Positions 51,707 through 60,867 of a stretch of DNA of 64,000 nucleotides are shown here, one piece after another. Location of the stretch: the NCBI RefSeq assembly GCF_002356335.1, contig NZ_AP018165.1, positions 4,774,001-4,838,000 of the forward strand, in the 5' to 3' direction. How positions within the stretch are numbered: position 1 is the first letter of the stretch; each line of letters starts with the position of its first letter. The DNA comes from [Mycobacterium] stephanolepidis (GTDB lineage Bacteria > Actinomycetota > Actinomycetes > Mycobacteriales > Mycobacteriaceae). The notes under the pieces were generated by a model. The model saw nothing but the letters and a program-made list of their open reading frames with translations. It was not told the origin of the DNA and did not search any database. Both the position numbers and the translations under genes were made by a program.

Positions 51707-52322
51707 GTTCACACTTGCTGGTCGCGGCAAGAGCGTGCGCCTGACGGGTGAAATCCTGGTTGCTGACCACCATCGTGCGGGTGCAGTCATAATGCCGTGC
51801 ACCCGCAACGACCTCTTGAACGGCCCTGACACCCACTGTCTTTGAGTATCGCTTGCATTGGACGGCGACGACGTCACGCCGATTGGTGGCTATCAGGTCT
51901 ACGCCGTAATCACTGGATGCCGGAGTGGTCTCGATATGCCACCCGGCTCCGTGCATACGAGCCGCGACGAAGGTCTCGAAATCGACGCCGGACATCTCAT
52001 CGATCTCGGAAAGCCCTGACATTGTCATATACCTACGCAGTTGGGCTTCGTAACGGCGATGCGCCATCACATCGCCGAGTCCGCGCAGGCCCCATCCCGC
52101 TGCACGCAGGATCAGATACACCGCATACGGCGAGGCCAGGTAGCCGACCTGCGCCAGCGCGGCGAGCGCTGGGTCTGCCGTGTTCCGATACACCAGGACA
52201 CCGGGCCAGACAGCCAGCGCGATGATGGGCCCGGCAAGCACCACGATGATCAGCGCGACCAGTGCACGCGAAAGACGGTGCCACCTACGAGCAGCCCTCC
52301 GTCTGAAACGCCGCAGCCTCAT
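51627..52322 (-). CDS. Membrane-anchored Mrr-type restriction-endonuclease-like protein
   Basis: The product has about 231 residues. A basic N-terminus and two transmembrane helices (about 22-45 and 52-75) precede a C-terminal Mrr_cat nuclease fold: DFETFVAARMHGAGW, SSDYGVDLIATNRRDVVAVQCKRY (Asp and Gln-x-Lys of the PD-(D/E)XK site) and CTRTMVVSNQDFT. A nuclease held at the membrane suggests action on incoming DNA or on stress-damaged DNA; the target is unknown. A GTG at 52352 could extend it by ten residues. No methylase is nearby. Confidence 0.85.
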   Translation of the reverse strand: MRLRRFRRRAARRWHRLSRALVALIIVVLAGPIIALAVWPGVLVYRNTADPALAALAQVGYLASPYAVYLILRAAGWGLRGLGDVMAHRRYEAQLRRYMTMSGLSEIDEMSGVDFETFVAARMHGAGWHIETTPASSDYGVDLIATNRRDVVAVQCKRYSKTVGVRAVQEVVAGARHYDCTRTMVVSNQDFTRQAHALAATSKCELIGRDRLPRWLNQAEMHGSSNAALPR

Positions 52323-52388
52323 TGGATGGACTTTAAGCCAGCCCTCCGACACCCCGCGGGAACTGGCGCCCGGGTACGCGGTGTCACG

Positions 52389-53153
52389 TCACCGCTGGCA
52401 ATTGGGGCACCAATATGCCACCCGCGGCAGGGCCTGATCGCGCGAGATCCGGGTTCCGCAACGGCGGCACGGCTTTCCATACCGGCCGTAAACCCACAGC
52501 TCACGGCCGGGGCGCGGATCACCGGTCGTTGTCCTGCGATGGCTGTCCTTGTTCGCGCGCAACAACGCATGGGCACGCTCGACAAATCGCTCGGGGTCGA
52601 CGAGGCCCCGCACCGGCGTTGTGGGCAGCATCCCTGCCAGAAAACACAGTTCGTTGCAATACACGTTGCCGATGCCCGCCATGACTCTCTGGTCGAGAAG
52701 CGTCGAACCCAGCTCATCATCTGCTCGTGCCATCAATCGCTCCAAGGCGACGGCCGGATCCCAATCTGTCCCAAGAAGATCCGGGCCTAGATGGCCCACA
52801 ATGTCGTTTTCCCGTCCCCGCTTGACCACATCCAAAACGCCCAAGCTGATCCCAAGGGCCACCGAGTCGTCCGTCCTGAGTACCGCTCTGATTCGGTGGT
52901 CCCAGGTAGGTACGGACTCCCGAGCGGACACGATCCGCCAGCTGCCATCCATTTTCAGATGCGAGTGAATGCTGGCCCCGCCGACACGAATGAACAGATG
53001 CTTTCCGCGTGCAACCACGCCGTCCACGCGTTCTCCACTCAAATCGACGGTCGCGAAACGTGGAACACGGATATCGCAGCCCGTGAGCACCCGGCCGGTC
53101 AGTGCATCGCCCAGGCGTCGCGCTGTTCGGAAAACCGTGTCGCCTTCTGGCAT
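52389..53153 (-). CDS. nei2: Fpg/Nei-family DNA glycosylase (endonuclease VIII type)
   Basis: The 254-residue product begins MPEGDTVFRTARRL, giving the catalytic Pro 2 and Glu 3, with the conserved lysine in ARGKHLFIRV. The helix-two-turn-helix has DQRVMAGIGNVYCNEL, and the C-terminal zinc finger has CRRCGTRI and WCPNCQR. It excises oxidised bases and cuts at the abasic site. The sequence type is that of the mycobacterial Nei2 protein; the exact symbol is an assignment by memory of that family. It is followed after 66 bp by the Mrr-like nuclease on the same strand. Confidence 0.93.
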   Translation of the reverse strand: MPEGDTVFRTARRLGDALTGRVLTGCDIRVPRFATVDLSGERVDGVVARGKHLFIRVGGASIHSHLKMDGSWRIVSARESVPTWDHRIRAVLRTDDSVALGISLGVLDVVKRGRENDIVGHLGPDLLGTDWDPAVALERLMARADDELGSTLLDQRVMAGIGNVYCNELCFLAGMLPTTPVRGLVDPERFVERAHALLRANKDSHRRTTTGDPRPGRELWVYGRYGKPCRRCGTRISRDQALPRVAYWCPNCQR

Positions 53154-53233
53154 TCCGAGTCCTCCTTGCGCTAGCCGTCACAGGCTACCCAACTCCGCAC
53201 CGGAGTGATAGCGAGGCCGCCGACACGCAAAGG

Positions 53234-54241
53234 TCAGGCCGCAGAGACGGTCTCGTCTCCGACGGTCGCCGCGTCGGAACTCTGGGCCCGTCCCCACCGC
53301 CCCGCCAGCGCCGCGCAGGTGATCAGCTGAATCTGGTGGAAAATCATCAGCGGCAGCACGATCAAGCCCACCGGATGGCCCGCGAACAACACGGTAGCCA
53401 TGGGTAATCCGGTCGCCAAACTCTTCTTGGAGCCGCAGAAGATCACGACAATGCGGTCCGCCCGGTCGAACCGCAGCAGTCGTGCGGCCCCCGCCGTGAC
53501 GCCCAGCACCACCGCCAGCAGCACGATGCTGACCGCGAACACGGCCAACAACCGGGAGAGCTGCAGACCCTGCCACACATGCTCGACCATCCCGGCGCTG
53601 AACGCCGCGTAGACCACCAGGTAGACAGATCCACGATCGACAACCTTGGTGAGCGTGGTGTGGGACAGGATTCGATACAGCTTGGGGCGCAACAACTGGC
53701 CGGCGACAAAGGGCAACAGCAGTTGCACCACGATCTCCAGGATCGCGGTGGGCGAGACTGTCGCCTCTCCGGTGGTCTGCATGAGCAGCATCACCAAGAC
53801 GGGAGTCATGAAGACTCCCAACATGTTCGACAACGAGGCGCTCACCACCGCAGCCGCGACATTGCCGCGGGCGATGGACGTGAAGGCGAATGAGGATTGC
53901 ACCGTCGAAGGCAACAGACACAGGTACAGCACACCGGTGTAGAGGTCACTGGTCAGCACCGATGGCACCAACAGCCGCATCGCCAGGCCCAGCAGGGGAA
54001 ACAGTACGTAGGTCGCGGCCAACACCGTGGTGTGCAGTTTCCAGTGCTTGAGACCCTCGATCGCCTCACGAGGTTCCAATCGAGTCCCGTAGAGGAAGAA
54101 CAGCACCGCGATGGCGATCTTGGTCGCCCAGTCCAGGACGTCGGCCGCGTCGCCGCGCGCGGGGAGCAGCAGCCCAATCCCCATGGCAGCGAACAGTCCG
54201 AGTAGGAACCCGTCAATGCGGAGTTTGGCCAGCCACGTCAC
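53234..54241 (-). CDS. Bile-acid:sodium-symporter-like (SBF-like) transporter
   Basis: The 335-residue product has about ten transmembrane helices and the SBF-like (PF13593-type) pattern: LFFLYGTRLEPREAIEGLKHW, CLLPSTVQSSFAFTSIARGN, FCGSKKSLATGLPMATVLF. The N-terminal half and the crossover motif with Ser/Thr and Asn are intact. Substrate unknown; relatives transport organic anions or modulate ion uptake. It is divergent from a LysR gene (71 bp), which is its likely regulator. Confidence 0.9.
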   Translation of the reverse strand: MTWLAKLRIDGFLLGLFAAMGIGLLLPARGDAADVLDWATKIAIAVLFFLYGTRLEPREAIEGLKHWKLHTTVLAATYVLFPLLGLAMRLLVPSVLTSDLYTGVLYLCLLPSTVQSSFAFTSIARGNVAAAVVSASLSNMLGVFMTPVLVMLLMQTTGEATVSPTAILEIVVQLLLPFVAGQLLRPKLYRILSHTTLTKVVDRGSVYLVVYAAFSAGMVEHVWQGLQLSRLLAVFAVSIVLLAVVLGVTAGAARLLRFDRADRIVVIFCGSKKSLATGLPMATVLFAGHPVGLIVLPLMIFHQIQLITCAALAGRWGRAQSSDAATVGDETVSAA

Positions 54242-54312
54242 TACGCCACAATACGAGCGCAGGAACTAATTATGAAAGCCGATAGAAGTGATATCTATGA
54301 ACGCGTACCGTG

Positions 54313-55167
54313 ATGGATGTGTTGGATCCCGAGCTGCTGCGGACCTTTCTGACCGTCGAACGAGCCGGCGGATTCACCGCTGCCGGGCGCATTCTCGGGC
54401 TGCGCCAGTCCACCGTGAGCGGACATATCGCGAGGCTGGAGCAGTCCGTCGGCCGGGAGCTGTTTCGCCGCGATACCCGCAATCTGTCGTTGACCGCCGA
54501 CGGTGCCGCGATGGTCGGCTTCGCCCGCTCCATCCTGGACGCCCAGAGCCAGGCCGATCGCTACTTCGCGAGTTCGGAGCTGACCGGACTCATCCGGCTC
54601 GGCGCCTCCGATGACCTGGTGGCCCGTGAGCTGCCCGATGTCCTCGTCGAGTTTCAGGACTCCCATCCCGGTGTGGATCTGGAGCTGGTCGTCGGGCTCA
54701 GCGAGTACCTCAAGACACGCATGACCGCGGGCGAACTGGATCTGATGGTGGCCAAGCGCCTGCCGGGTGAAAAGCATGGTGAATTGCTCTGGCGCGACAA
54801 GCTTGTTTGGGCGGGCCGGCCCAACACCCATGACGTGCGCGACCCGGTGCCCATTGTCACCTATCCCCCGCCGAGCTTGACTCGGCATGCGGCACTGCGC
54901 GCACTCGAGCGGGAGGGCCGCACCTGGCGCATCACCTGTGTCAGCGACAGTCAATTGGGACTGCGGGCAGCGGCCCTGGCAGGTATGGGTGTCATCTCCC
55001 ACGCCGAATCCCTTTTGCCAGAAGGCCTTGTCACGGTTCGCGATGACAGCCTGCCCGACCTTGGCGAGCTGGAGTTCGTGCTGGTGCGTCGTCGTAGTGT
55101 GCTGTCCGAACCCGAACAGGCGTTGTGTGACGCGATCATCGCCAGCACGCACCGCTTGCACCGGTGA
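54313..55167 (+). CDS. LysR-family transcriptional regulator
   Basis: The product has about 284 residues. The N-terminal HTH reads LLRTFLTVERAGGFTAAGRILGLRQSTVSGHIARLEQ, and an effector domain occupies about 90-280. Both GTG 54310 and ATG 54313 are possible starts. It is divergently arranged with the SBF-like transporter; the gap contains the A/T-rich GAAGTGATATCTATGAA with partial symmetry, where a LysR site would be expected. Inducer unknown, possibly the transported anion. Confidence 0.92.
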   Translation: MDVLDPELLRTFLTVERAGGFTAAGRILGLRQSTVSGHIARLEQSVGRELFRRDTRNLSLTADGAAMVGFARSILDAQSQADRYFASSELTGLIRLGASDDLVARELPDVLVEFQDSHPGVDLELVVGLSEYLKTRMTAGELDLMVAKRLPGEKHGELLWRDKLVWAGRPNTHDVRDPVPIVTYPPPSLTRHAALRALEREGRTWRITCVSDSQLGLRAAALAGMGVISHAESLLPEGLVTVRDDSLPDLGELEFVLVRRRSVLSEPEQALCDAIIASTHRLHR

Positions 55168-55184
55168 TCCCCTGCACTCGGGAC

Positions 55185-55550
55185 CTAGGCCACCGGTAGC
55201 GCGAAGTAGGCCAGCGACCCCACCGCGAGTGCCAGGAACACACCTGGGAACGCGATGTTGTGCAACACATTGCTGCGTATGTGCGCAGCCACAGCGCCAA
55301 TGAAGAACGCCACCAATCCGATTGCCGCAGCGAGCCCGATCGGGCGCACCCCGGCCAGCCCGATGATCAGGCCGGCCACCCCGGCTCCTTCGATCACCGC
55401 GAGATAGGGAATCCAGCGCGGGGCCAATCCCACCTCACCGGAGTTCTGCACCACGAACTGTGCCTTGACGGCCTTGGCCACCACCTCGAATCCATTGGCG
55501 ATGACGCAGAGGACGGTCGTCACCCACAGCGCAATTCCGAGAACCGACAT
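55185..55550 (-). CDS. DoxX-family membrane protein
   Basis: The 121-residue product has four transmembrane helices and the DoxX-like features GFEVVAKAVKAQFVVQNSGEVGL and WIPYLAVIEGAGVAGLIIGL. DoxX proteins are membrane partners of redox or detoxification systems. Its ATG overlaps the TGA of the upstream barrel protein by one base (TGATG). Both genes are divergent from the SigJ-like sigma factor, a layout in which the sigma factor often controls the membrane gene. Confidence 0.85.
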   Translation of the reverse strand: MSVLGIALWVTTVLCVIANGFEVVAKAVKAQFVVQNSGEVGLAPRWIPYLAVIEGAGVAGLIIGLAGVRPIGLAAAIGLVAFFIGAVAAHIRSNVLHNIAFPGVFLALAVGSLAYFALPVA

Positions 55551-55846
55551 CAGCCCTCATACCTTCCCAGCACGGTGAAAGATTGGGGGGCAACGGGTTC
55601 GGTCGCCCATCCGGCGACCTTGCTACGGAAGTCGAGCGCATCCGGGATACCCAGGAGCGGATTGTCGACTCCCTCGGCGAGGTGCAGCAGGAATACGAAG
55701 TCGGGGCCATCTCCGACCCTGCCTGCCGTGTAGGTCATGCCCGTGGGGGCTGCCACGCTCACCGCCGTGAATAGCGCCGCGATAGCGCCCTCGACCTCAT
55801 GTACCCGTTCGGCATCTGTGCTGAAGCGGACCATCTGTACGCTCAT
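55550..55846 (-). CDS. Small alpha/beta-barrel protein (ABM-like)
   Basis: The 98-residue soluble product begins VQMVRFSTDAERVHEVEGAIAALF and has a beta-alpha-beta pattern with DFVFLLHLAEG and FTVLGRYEG. This fits a ferredoxin-like dimeric barrel such as antibiotic-biosynthesis monooxygenase-like proteins. It is the first gene of a two-gene unit with DoxX and has an AGGAGG ribosome-binding site. It is divergent from an ECF sigma factor 75 bp away. The function is unknown. Confidence 0.75.
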   Translation of the reverse strand: MSVQMVRFSTDAERVHEVEGAIAALFTAVSVAAPTGMTYTAGRVGDGPDFVFLLHLAEGVDNPLLGIPDALDFRSKVAGWATEPVAPQSFTVLGRYEG

Positions 55847-55921
55847 CTGTGCCTCCTCTCTAGTCGGTTTTCGTTGACCTCACCCCTCTTGACGACCGAC
55901 ATGACGGAAAGGTGACCTCCC

Positions 55922-56797
55922 GTGGATCTCATTGAAAGATTCCAGGCCGCACGGCCACGACTGTTGGCTGTGGCGCACCGGATCCTGGGCTCGCACCACG
56001 ATGCCGAGGACGCGGTACAGGCCGCATGGATACGGGCGCAGTCGGCCGACCTCAACGCGGTGGACAATCTCGACGGGTGGCTCACCACCGTCACGGCCCG
56101 GCTCTGCCTCGATCAGCTCCGGGTGCGCGAGCGGCACGGGGAGATTCCCCTGACTGCCGAACACCTCCCGGGCACGCAGCTTGGCGCCGACGAGGACTTC
56201 CTGAAGCGCGAGCAGGTTTCGCGTGCACTGCTTGTGGTGCTCGGCGAATTGTCCCCCAAACAGCGTGTGGCCTATGTCCTGCATGACCTGTTTTCCATGC
56301 CCTTCGAAGACATCGCCGCAGCGCTCGATACCACTGCCGTCTCCGCCAAGAAGCTCGCCAGCCGGGCGCGACTGCGCCTCAGTGCCGCGGAACCGGTGCC
56401 GGCCCGCGAGGCTCAGAGCCAATGGGCGATCGTCGATGCCTTCCTGTCGGCAGCCCGCGGCGGCAACATCGAGCGTCTGATCACGCTGATGTCGCCCGAT
56501 GTGGTCCGAACGGTCGACCGTTCACTCATCCCCGGCGACGCAGCGACACTCATGCAGGGCGCCCGAGCCGTCGCCGAGGAAACGCGCACCTTTGTCGATC
56601 GCATCGCGGTGTCGACAACACTTTTCGTCGACGGAAGGCCGGGTGCCGTCATCGCGCCGGGTGGCCACCCCTTCGCCATCATCCGAATGGATATCCGCGA
56701 CGGACTGATCACCCGTATCGACATCGCGCCGTATGCGGGCAGCGGCGCCGAGCTGACGGCCGCCTATCGGGGGGCCGACGCCCCGGGATCGAGCTAA
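55922..56797 (+). CDS. SigJ-like ECF sigma factor with SnoaL-like C-terminal domain
   Basis: In this 291-residue protein, sigma region 2 (AHRILGSHHDAEDAVQAAWIRAQ) and region 4 (LSPKQRVAYVLHDLFSMPFEDIAAAL) occupy residues 1-165. A SnoaL/NTF2-like domain of 120 residues follows (QWAIVDAFLSAARGGNIERLITLM). In this class (ECF41/SigJ type) the fused domain replaces a separate anti-sigma factor. The GTG start is used. The divergent barrel/DoxX pair is the likely target, as members of this class often control a neighbouring redox gene. Confidence 0.92.
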   Translation: MDLIERFQAARPRLLAVAHRILGSHHDAEDAVQAAWIRAQSADLNAVDNLDGWLTTVTARLCLDQLRVRERHGEIPLTAEHLPGTQLGADEDFLKREQVSRALLVVLGELSPKQRVAYVLHDLFSMPFEDIAAALDTTAVSAKKLASRARLRLSAAEPVPAREAQSQWAIVDAFLSAARGGNIERLITLMSPDVVRTVDRSLIPGDAATLMQGARAVAEETRTFVDRIAVSTTLFVDGRPGAVIAPGGHPFAIIRMDIRDGLITRIDIAPYAGSGAELTAAYRGADAPGSS

Positions 56798-56865
56798 TAT
56801 CTGGCTGCCACAGCACCGGCCACACCGCATGGCACGGTGGGCGCAGCAGAAACGAGAACCGCACC

Positions 56866-58806
56866 GTGCAACAAGACTCTGCGACCACGTCATCACACAG
56901 TCCCGGGAGCCTCACGCAGACCGTGCGCCTGGGGGTCATCGTGGGCGCACTGGGGGTGGTGTTCGGCGATATCGGTACCAGCCCGATCTACACCATCCAG
57001 ACGGTGTTCAATCCCGCTGATCCCCATCCGGTGCCGCTCAACACCAACAACGTGTACGGCATTGTGTCGCTGATCTTCTGGTCGGTGATGCTCATCGTCA
57101 CACTCACCTACGTCACGTTGGTCATGCGCGCCGACAACGACGGCGAGGGCGGCATCATGGCACTCATCACGCTGTTGACGCGGTGGAGCGGAAAGCAAGG
57201 GCGCCGCAGCGCTCTGGTGCTGGCCGGTGCCGGACTCTTCGGCGCCGCACTGTTTTTCGGCGACAGCATGATCACCCCTGCCATCTCGGTGCTTTCGGCG
57301 ATCGAGGGGGTAAAGGTCGTCCAGCCGGATCTGGAGGAGTGGATCGTACCCATCACCGCGGTGATCATCGTGGGACTGTTCATGGTGCAACGTCACGGCA
57401 CCGCGGCCGTCGGGCGATTCTTCGGCCCGGTCATGATCGCGTGGTTCACCGCGATCGGCGCCTGTGGGATTACCGGCATTGCCAAACACCCGGAGATCCT
57501 CAAGGCTCTCTCACCCACCTACGCGGTCGGCTTCATGATCGGGCACTTTCACATCGCCTTCTTCGCCCTTGCCGCCGTGGTGCTTTCGGTCACCGGGGCC
57601 GAGGCCCTGTACGCCGATATGGGCCACTTCGGGCGCAAGGCCATCACCTACGGCTGGCTCGGCTTGGCGCTACCCGCTCTCACCCTGAGCTACTTCGGCC
57701 AAGGTGCCCTTCTCCTCGGCGACGAATCCGCCATCAGCGCACCCTTCTTCCTGCTGACTCCGGACTGGGCCCGACTGCCGATGGTTCTGCTCGCCACCGC
57801 GGCGACGGTCATCGCGTCGCAGGCGGTAATCACCGGCGCATACTCAGTCGCCTCGCAGGCGGCCCAGCTCGGCTACCTGCCGCGCCTGCGAATCGACCAC
57901 ACTTCCGAATCGACGATCGGCCAGATCTACGTGCCGTGGATCAACTGGGTGCTCATGGTCTCAGTGCTGACACTGGTTTTCGCCTTCCGAAGCTCCGCGG
58001 CGCTGGCATATGCCTTCGGCATGGCGGTGACGGGCACCATCACCATCACCACCCTGCTGTTCTTCTACGTCGCCCGCATCCGCTGGAACACGCCACTGTG
58101 GCTCGTGGTGATTGGCGCGGGATCGCTGTTGGCGGTCGATCTGCTGTTCCTGGCGGCGAACATGACCAAGCTGGTGCACGGCGCGTGGCTGCCACTACTC
58201 ATCGCGCTGACGGCGTTCACCGTGATGACCACCTGGCAACGCGGCCGTGCCATCGTGACTCCCGCACGCGAGGAGGAAGAGGGAGCGTTGCGTGAGTTCA
58301 TCGACACCCTCCACAACGAGCCTCCGCAGGTGGTGCGCGTGCCAGGCACGGCAGTATTCCTCAATAGGGGCAAGGAAACTGCGCCCTTGGCCATGCGCGC
58401 CAACGTCGAGCACAACCACGTGCTGCACGAGCACGTGGTCATCCTGTCCATCGAGACACAGCCGATACCCCGCGTGGCCGATTCCGATCGCACCACGATC
58501 GATCACCTCGGATACATCAAGGACGGAATCGTGCACGTGAGCGCTCGTTTCGGATATATGGAGACGCCGAACGTGCCGCATGCTCTGGGACTGCTCGACG
58601 CATCCGACACCGAGGGCCGCATCGACCTCGACGAGGCCACCTACTTCCTGTCCAAGCTCGAGTTGATCAAGGGCCAGGCACCCACCATGGCGCGCTGGCG
58701 CAAGAGCTTGTTCATCGCGACATCCCACATCACGGCGGATGCTGTCGAATACTTCGGCTTACCTCGGCACCGCACGGTCATCATCGGTTCACGTATCGAC
58801 GTGTAA
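56866..58806 (+). CDS. kup: KUP-family potassium uptake transporter
   Basis: The 646-residue product opens the K_trans domain with LGALGVVFGDIGTSPIYT-type residues (VGALGVVFGDIGTSPIYTI) and has 12 transmembrane helices to about residue 440. Further family marks are GDSMITPAISVLSAIEG and YFGQGALLL. A cytoplasmic C-terminal domain of about 200 residues follows. It imports K+ with H+. The GTG start at 56866 is chosen; the frame stays open far upstream but that part is antisense or shifted to the sigma-factor gene. The gap to the sigma gene is 68 bp. Confidence 0.95.
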   Translation: MQQDSATTSSHSPGSLTQTVRLGVIVGALGVVFGDIGTSPIYTIQTVFNPADPHPVPLNTNNVYGIVSLIFWSVMLIVTLTYVTLVMRADNDGEGGIMALITLLTRWSGKQGRRSALVLAGAGLFGAALFFGDSMITPAISVLSAIEGVKVVQPDLEEWIVPITAVIIVGLFMVQRHGTAAVGRFFGPVMIAWFTAIGACGITGIAKHPEILKALSPTYAVGFMIGHFHIAFFALAAVVLSVTGAEALYADMGHFGRKAITYGWLGLALPALTLSYFGQGALLLGDESAISAPFFLLTPDWARLPMVLLATAATVIASQAVITGAYSVASQAAQLGYLPRLRIDHTSESTIGQIYVPWINWVLMVSVLTLVFAFRSSAALAYAFGMAVTGTITITTLLFFYVARIRWNTPLWLVVIGAGSLLAVDLLFLAANMTKLVHGAWLPLLIALTAFTVMTTWQRGRAIVTPAREEEEGALREFIDTLHNEPPQVVRVPGTAVFLNRGKETAPLAMRANVEHNHVLHEHVVILSIETQPIPRVADSDRTTIDHLGYIKDGIVHVSARFGYMETPNVPHALGLLDASDTEGRIDLDEATYFLSKLELIKGQAPTMARWRKSLFIATSHITADAVEYFGLPRHRTVIIGSRIDV

Positions 58807-58855
58807 ATGTGCCCTAATCTGGAATAGATCCAATTTAGACCGGGTTGCACCTGAT

Positions 58856-59347
58856 ATGCCGAACACAACCCGTACTCCCGAATCCGACGTCACCAACTTC
58901 CAGGCCTCGGCCGCAGTGAGCGCGAGTCTGCAACAGGTCCTGGTCGACCTGATCGAACTGCATCTGCAGGGTAAGCAGGCCCACTGGAACGTCGTCGGCA
59001 GTAATTTTCGCGATCTACACCTGCAGCTCGACGAATTGGTCGACTTCGCACGCGAATCGAGCGACACCGTCGCCGAACGCATGCGCGCGCTCGATGCGCT
59101 GCCCGACGGCCGATCCGACACCGTCGCGGCGAGCACCACACTGCCGGAGTTCCCGCCCTATGAACGCAGCACCGGCGATGTCGTCGACCTGATCACCACC
59201 CGCATCTATGCCACGGTGAAGACCCTGCGCGCGGTGCACGACGCGGTGGACGACGAGGACCCCACCACCGCCGACATCCTGCACCAGCTCATCGACGGCT
59301 TGGAGAAGCTGGCCTGGCTGATCAAGTCCGAGAACCGGAAGGTGTAG
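58856..59347 (+). CDS. Dps-family ferritin-like DNA-protection protein
   Basis: The 163-residue product has the Dps ferroxidase signature HLQGKQAHWNVVGSNFRDLH and LDELVDFARESSDTVAERM, with the His/Asp/Glu ligands shared between subunits. It should oxidise and store iron and protect DNA. It has a short, non-basic N-terminus and no long Lys-rich tail. It is a single gene 49 bp after kup, with an A/T-rich promoter-like stretch (AATAGATCCAATTTAGA). No IdeR-type box is apparent. Confidence 0.93.
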   Translation: MPNTTRTPESDVTNFQASAAVSASLQQVLVDLIELHLQGKQAHWNVVGSNFRDLHLQLDELVDFARESSDTVAERMRALDALPDGRSDTVAASTTLPEFPPYERSTGDVVDLITTRIYATVKTLRAVHDAVDDEDPTTADILHQLIDGLEKLAWLIKSENRKV

Positions 59348-59369
59348 CCGACTGAGCGATGATGGACCG

Positions 59370-60020
59370 ATGCATGCAGTGAAGCGCTTCGCGACGATCA
59401 TCGGTCTAGTCACCGCGGTCCTGGTCCTTGGCCCCAACGCCGGATTGGCGCACGCGGCCGATGCGTCGCCCGCCGGGGATGTGCTGTCCCTTGGCGACCC
59501 GGCCGCCCCGGGGCAGATCGATCTCTACCTGGACCCGCTGTGCCCCTACAGCGGGAAGATGGTTCAGAGCCAGGGCGAGGAGATCGGGCGGCGCATCGAG
59601 TCGGGCAAGCTCCACATCAACCTCAGATTCGTGGACTTCCTCGATAAGTACTCTGCCAGCGGCACATACGACAGCCGTGCGATCTATGCCAGCTTCGTTG
59701 TCGCCGATCAGTCACGATCAAGCGATATCACCTGGCGCTTCATCCGAGAGTTCTACGCCAAGGACCAGCAGCCCGAGGAGGAAGGTGACACGGACCTGAG
59801 CAACGACCAGCTGGCGGAGCTGGCCGCCCGAGTCAACGCGCCCCAGAGCGCACAGGATCTGATCAGGGTCGGGCTGCCGGTGCCCTTTGATGCCCGTGCC
59901 ATCGCGGCGAACAATCTGCCGCTGCTGCGTGCCTTCCCCAAATCCGGTGTGCCCATGGTTGTCATCGACAATCAACCTGTTGATGGAGAATCTGCTTGGC
60001 TGAATCGAATCCCGCGGTAA
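59370..60020 (+). CDS. Secreted DsbA-like protein with CPYS site
   Basis: In this 216-residue protein, a signal peptide (residues 1-30, ending GLAHA) precedes a DsbA-type thioredoxin fold with an inserted helical domain. The active-site segment is LYLDPLCPYSGKM: only the first cysteine of CxxC is present and the second is Ser. The cis-Pro region is KSGVPMVVI. A monothiol DsbA-like protein may act as an isomerase-like or substrate-binding factor. This variant is common among mycobacterial exported DsbA-like proteins. It follows the Dps gene by 22 bp. Confidence 0.85.
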   Translation: MHAVKRFATIIGLVTAVLVLGPNAGLAHAADASPAGDVLSLGDPAAPGQIDLYLDPLCPYSGKMVQSQGEEIGRRIESGKLHINLRFVDFLDKYSASGTYDSRAIYASFVVADQSRSSDITWRFIREFYAKDQQPEEEGDTDLSNDQLAELAARVNAPQSAQDLIRVGLPVPFDARAIAANNLPLLRAFPKSGVPMVVIDNQPVDGESAWLNRIPR

Positions 60021-60048
60021 CGGCGTCGCTCTGCGAAATACTGGTGAG

Positions 60049-60867
60049 GTGGCAGTGAACTCGAAGGTTTCACGCTCGTGGCTTCTGGTCAATCCTTCCC
60101 GGGAGCCCGACCTCGGTGCTGCCGTCACATCCACACGTGCCGACGAAGTGATCCTGGACTTGGAAGACGCCGTCGCACCTAATGAGAAAGAATCAGCACG
60201 CGCACGTGTGCTGGAGTATCTCAATTCAGGCGGGCACGCCTGGGTGCGCGTGAACGATGCTTCCAGTGACTTCTGGTCGGCCGACTGCCGAACCCTCGCG
60301 GACGCGCAGGGCCTCAAGGGTGTGGTGCTGGCCAAGACCGAGGGTGGAAATCACATGTGGGACACCGCCAACCGCCTCGGTGGCGAAACTCCCGTGATCG
60401 CGCTGATCGAGACCGCGCGGGGCCTGTCCCGCGTGCACGACATCGCCGCGGCTCGCCCCTGCTTTCGCATTGCCTTCGGCGTCAATGACTACACGCTCGA
60501 TATCGGTGTCGATCCAGACCCATTGGCCCTGGCCTACAGCAGATCCCAGCTTGTGGTGGCCTCGCGCGCCGCACACATTCCCGGACCGATCGACGGCCCA
60601 ACCCGCGATCCGGCCGAACTCGCCGAGGGAGTCGCGCTGACGCGCCGCATGGGTATGACGGGAAAGCTGGCGCTGCACTCCTCCGATGCCGACACCATCA
60701 ACAAGGGTTTGAGCCCCTCCGATGACGACGTTGTGTGGGCTCAGAACTTCGTGGAGCAGTTCAACAGCCACGGTGGAAAGCCACAGGACGGTAGCGACCT
60801 ACCCCGGCTGAATCGTGCCCGGATCATTCTGGAACGCGCGCAGATGCTGGGCTTGATCACGCCGTAG
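60049..60867 (+). CDS. CitE-like HpcH/HpaI-family CoA-ester lyase
   Basis: The 272-residue TIM barrel begins RSWLLVNPSREPDLGAAV and has DEVILDLEDAVAPNEKESAR (metal-binding Glu and Asp), HAWVRVN, VIALIETARGL and FGVNDYTLDIG. It matches stand-alone CitE-like lyases (malyl-/citramalyl-CoA type) rather than citrate-lyase complexes, since no CitD or CitF is nearby. GTG 60049 or GTG 60055 may start it. The 3' end overlaps the convergent M20 gene by 11 bp. Confidence 0.88.
   Translation: MAVNSKVSRSWLLVNPSREPDLGAAVTSTRADEVILDLEDAVAPNEKESARARVLEYLNSGGHAWVRVNDASSDFWSADCRTLADAQGLKGVVLAKTEGGNHMWDTANRLGGETPVIALIETARGLSRVHDIAAARPCFRIAFGVNDYTLDIGVDPDPLALAYSRSQLVVASRAAHIPGPIDGPTRDPAELAEGVALTRRMGMTGKLALHSSDADTINKGLSPSDDDVVWAQNFVEQFNSHGGKPQDGSDLPRLNRARIILERAQMLGLITP

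Noticed and set aside
56422..56865. 148-codon N-terminal extension of the Kup frame
   Set aside because: It overlaps the sigma-factor gene in another frame and is Arg/His-rich; GTG 56866 is where the transporter sequence begins.
58806..58856. IdeR/Fur-type iron box ahead of the Dps gene
   Set aside because: The A/T-rich stretch AATAGATCCAATTTAGA lacks the TTAGGTTAGGCTAACCTAA symmetry.
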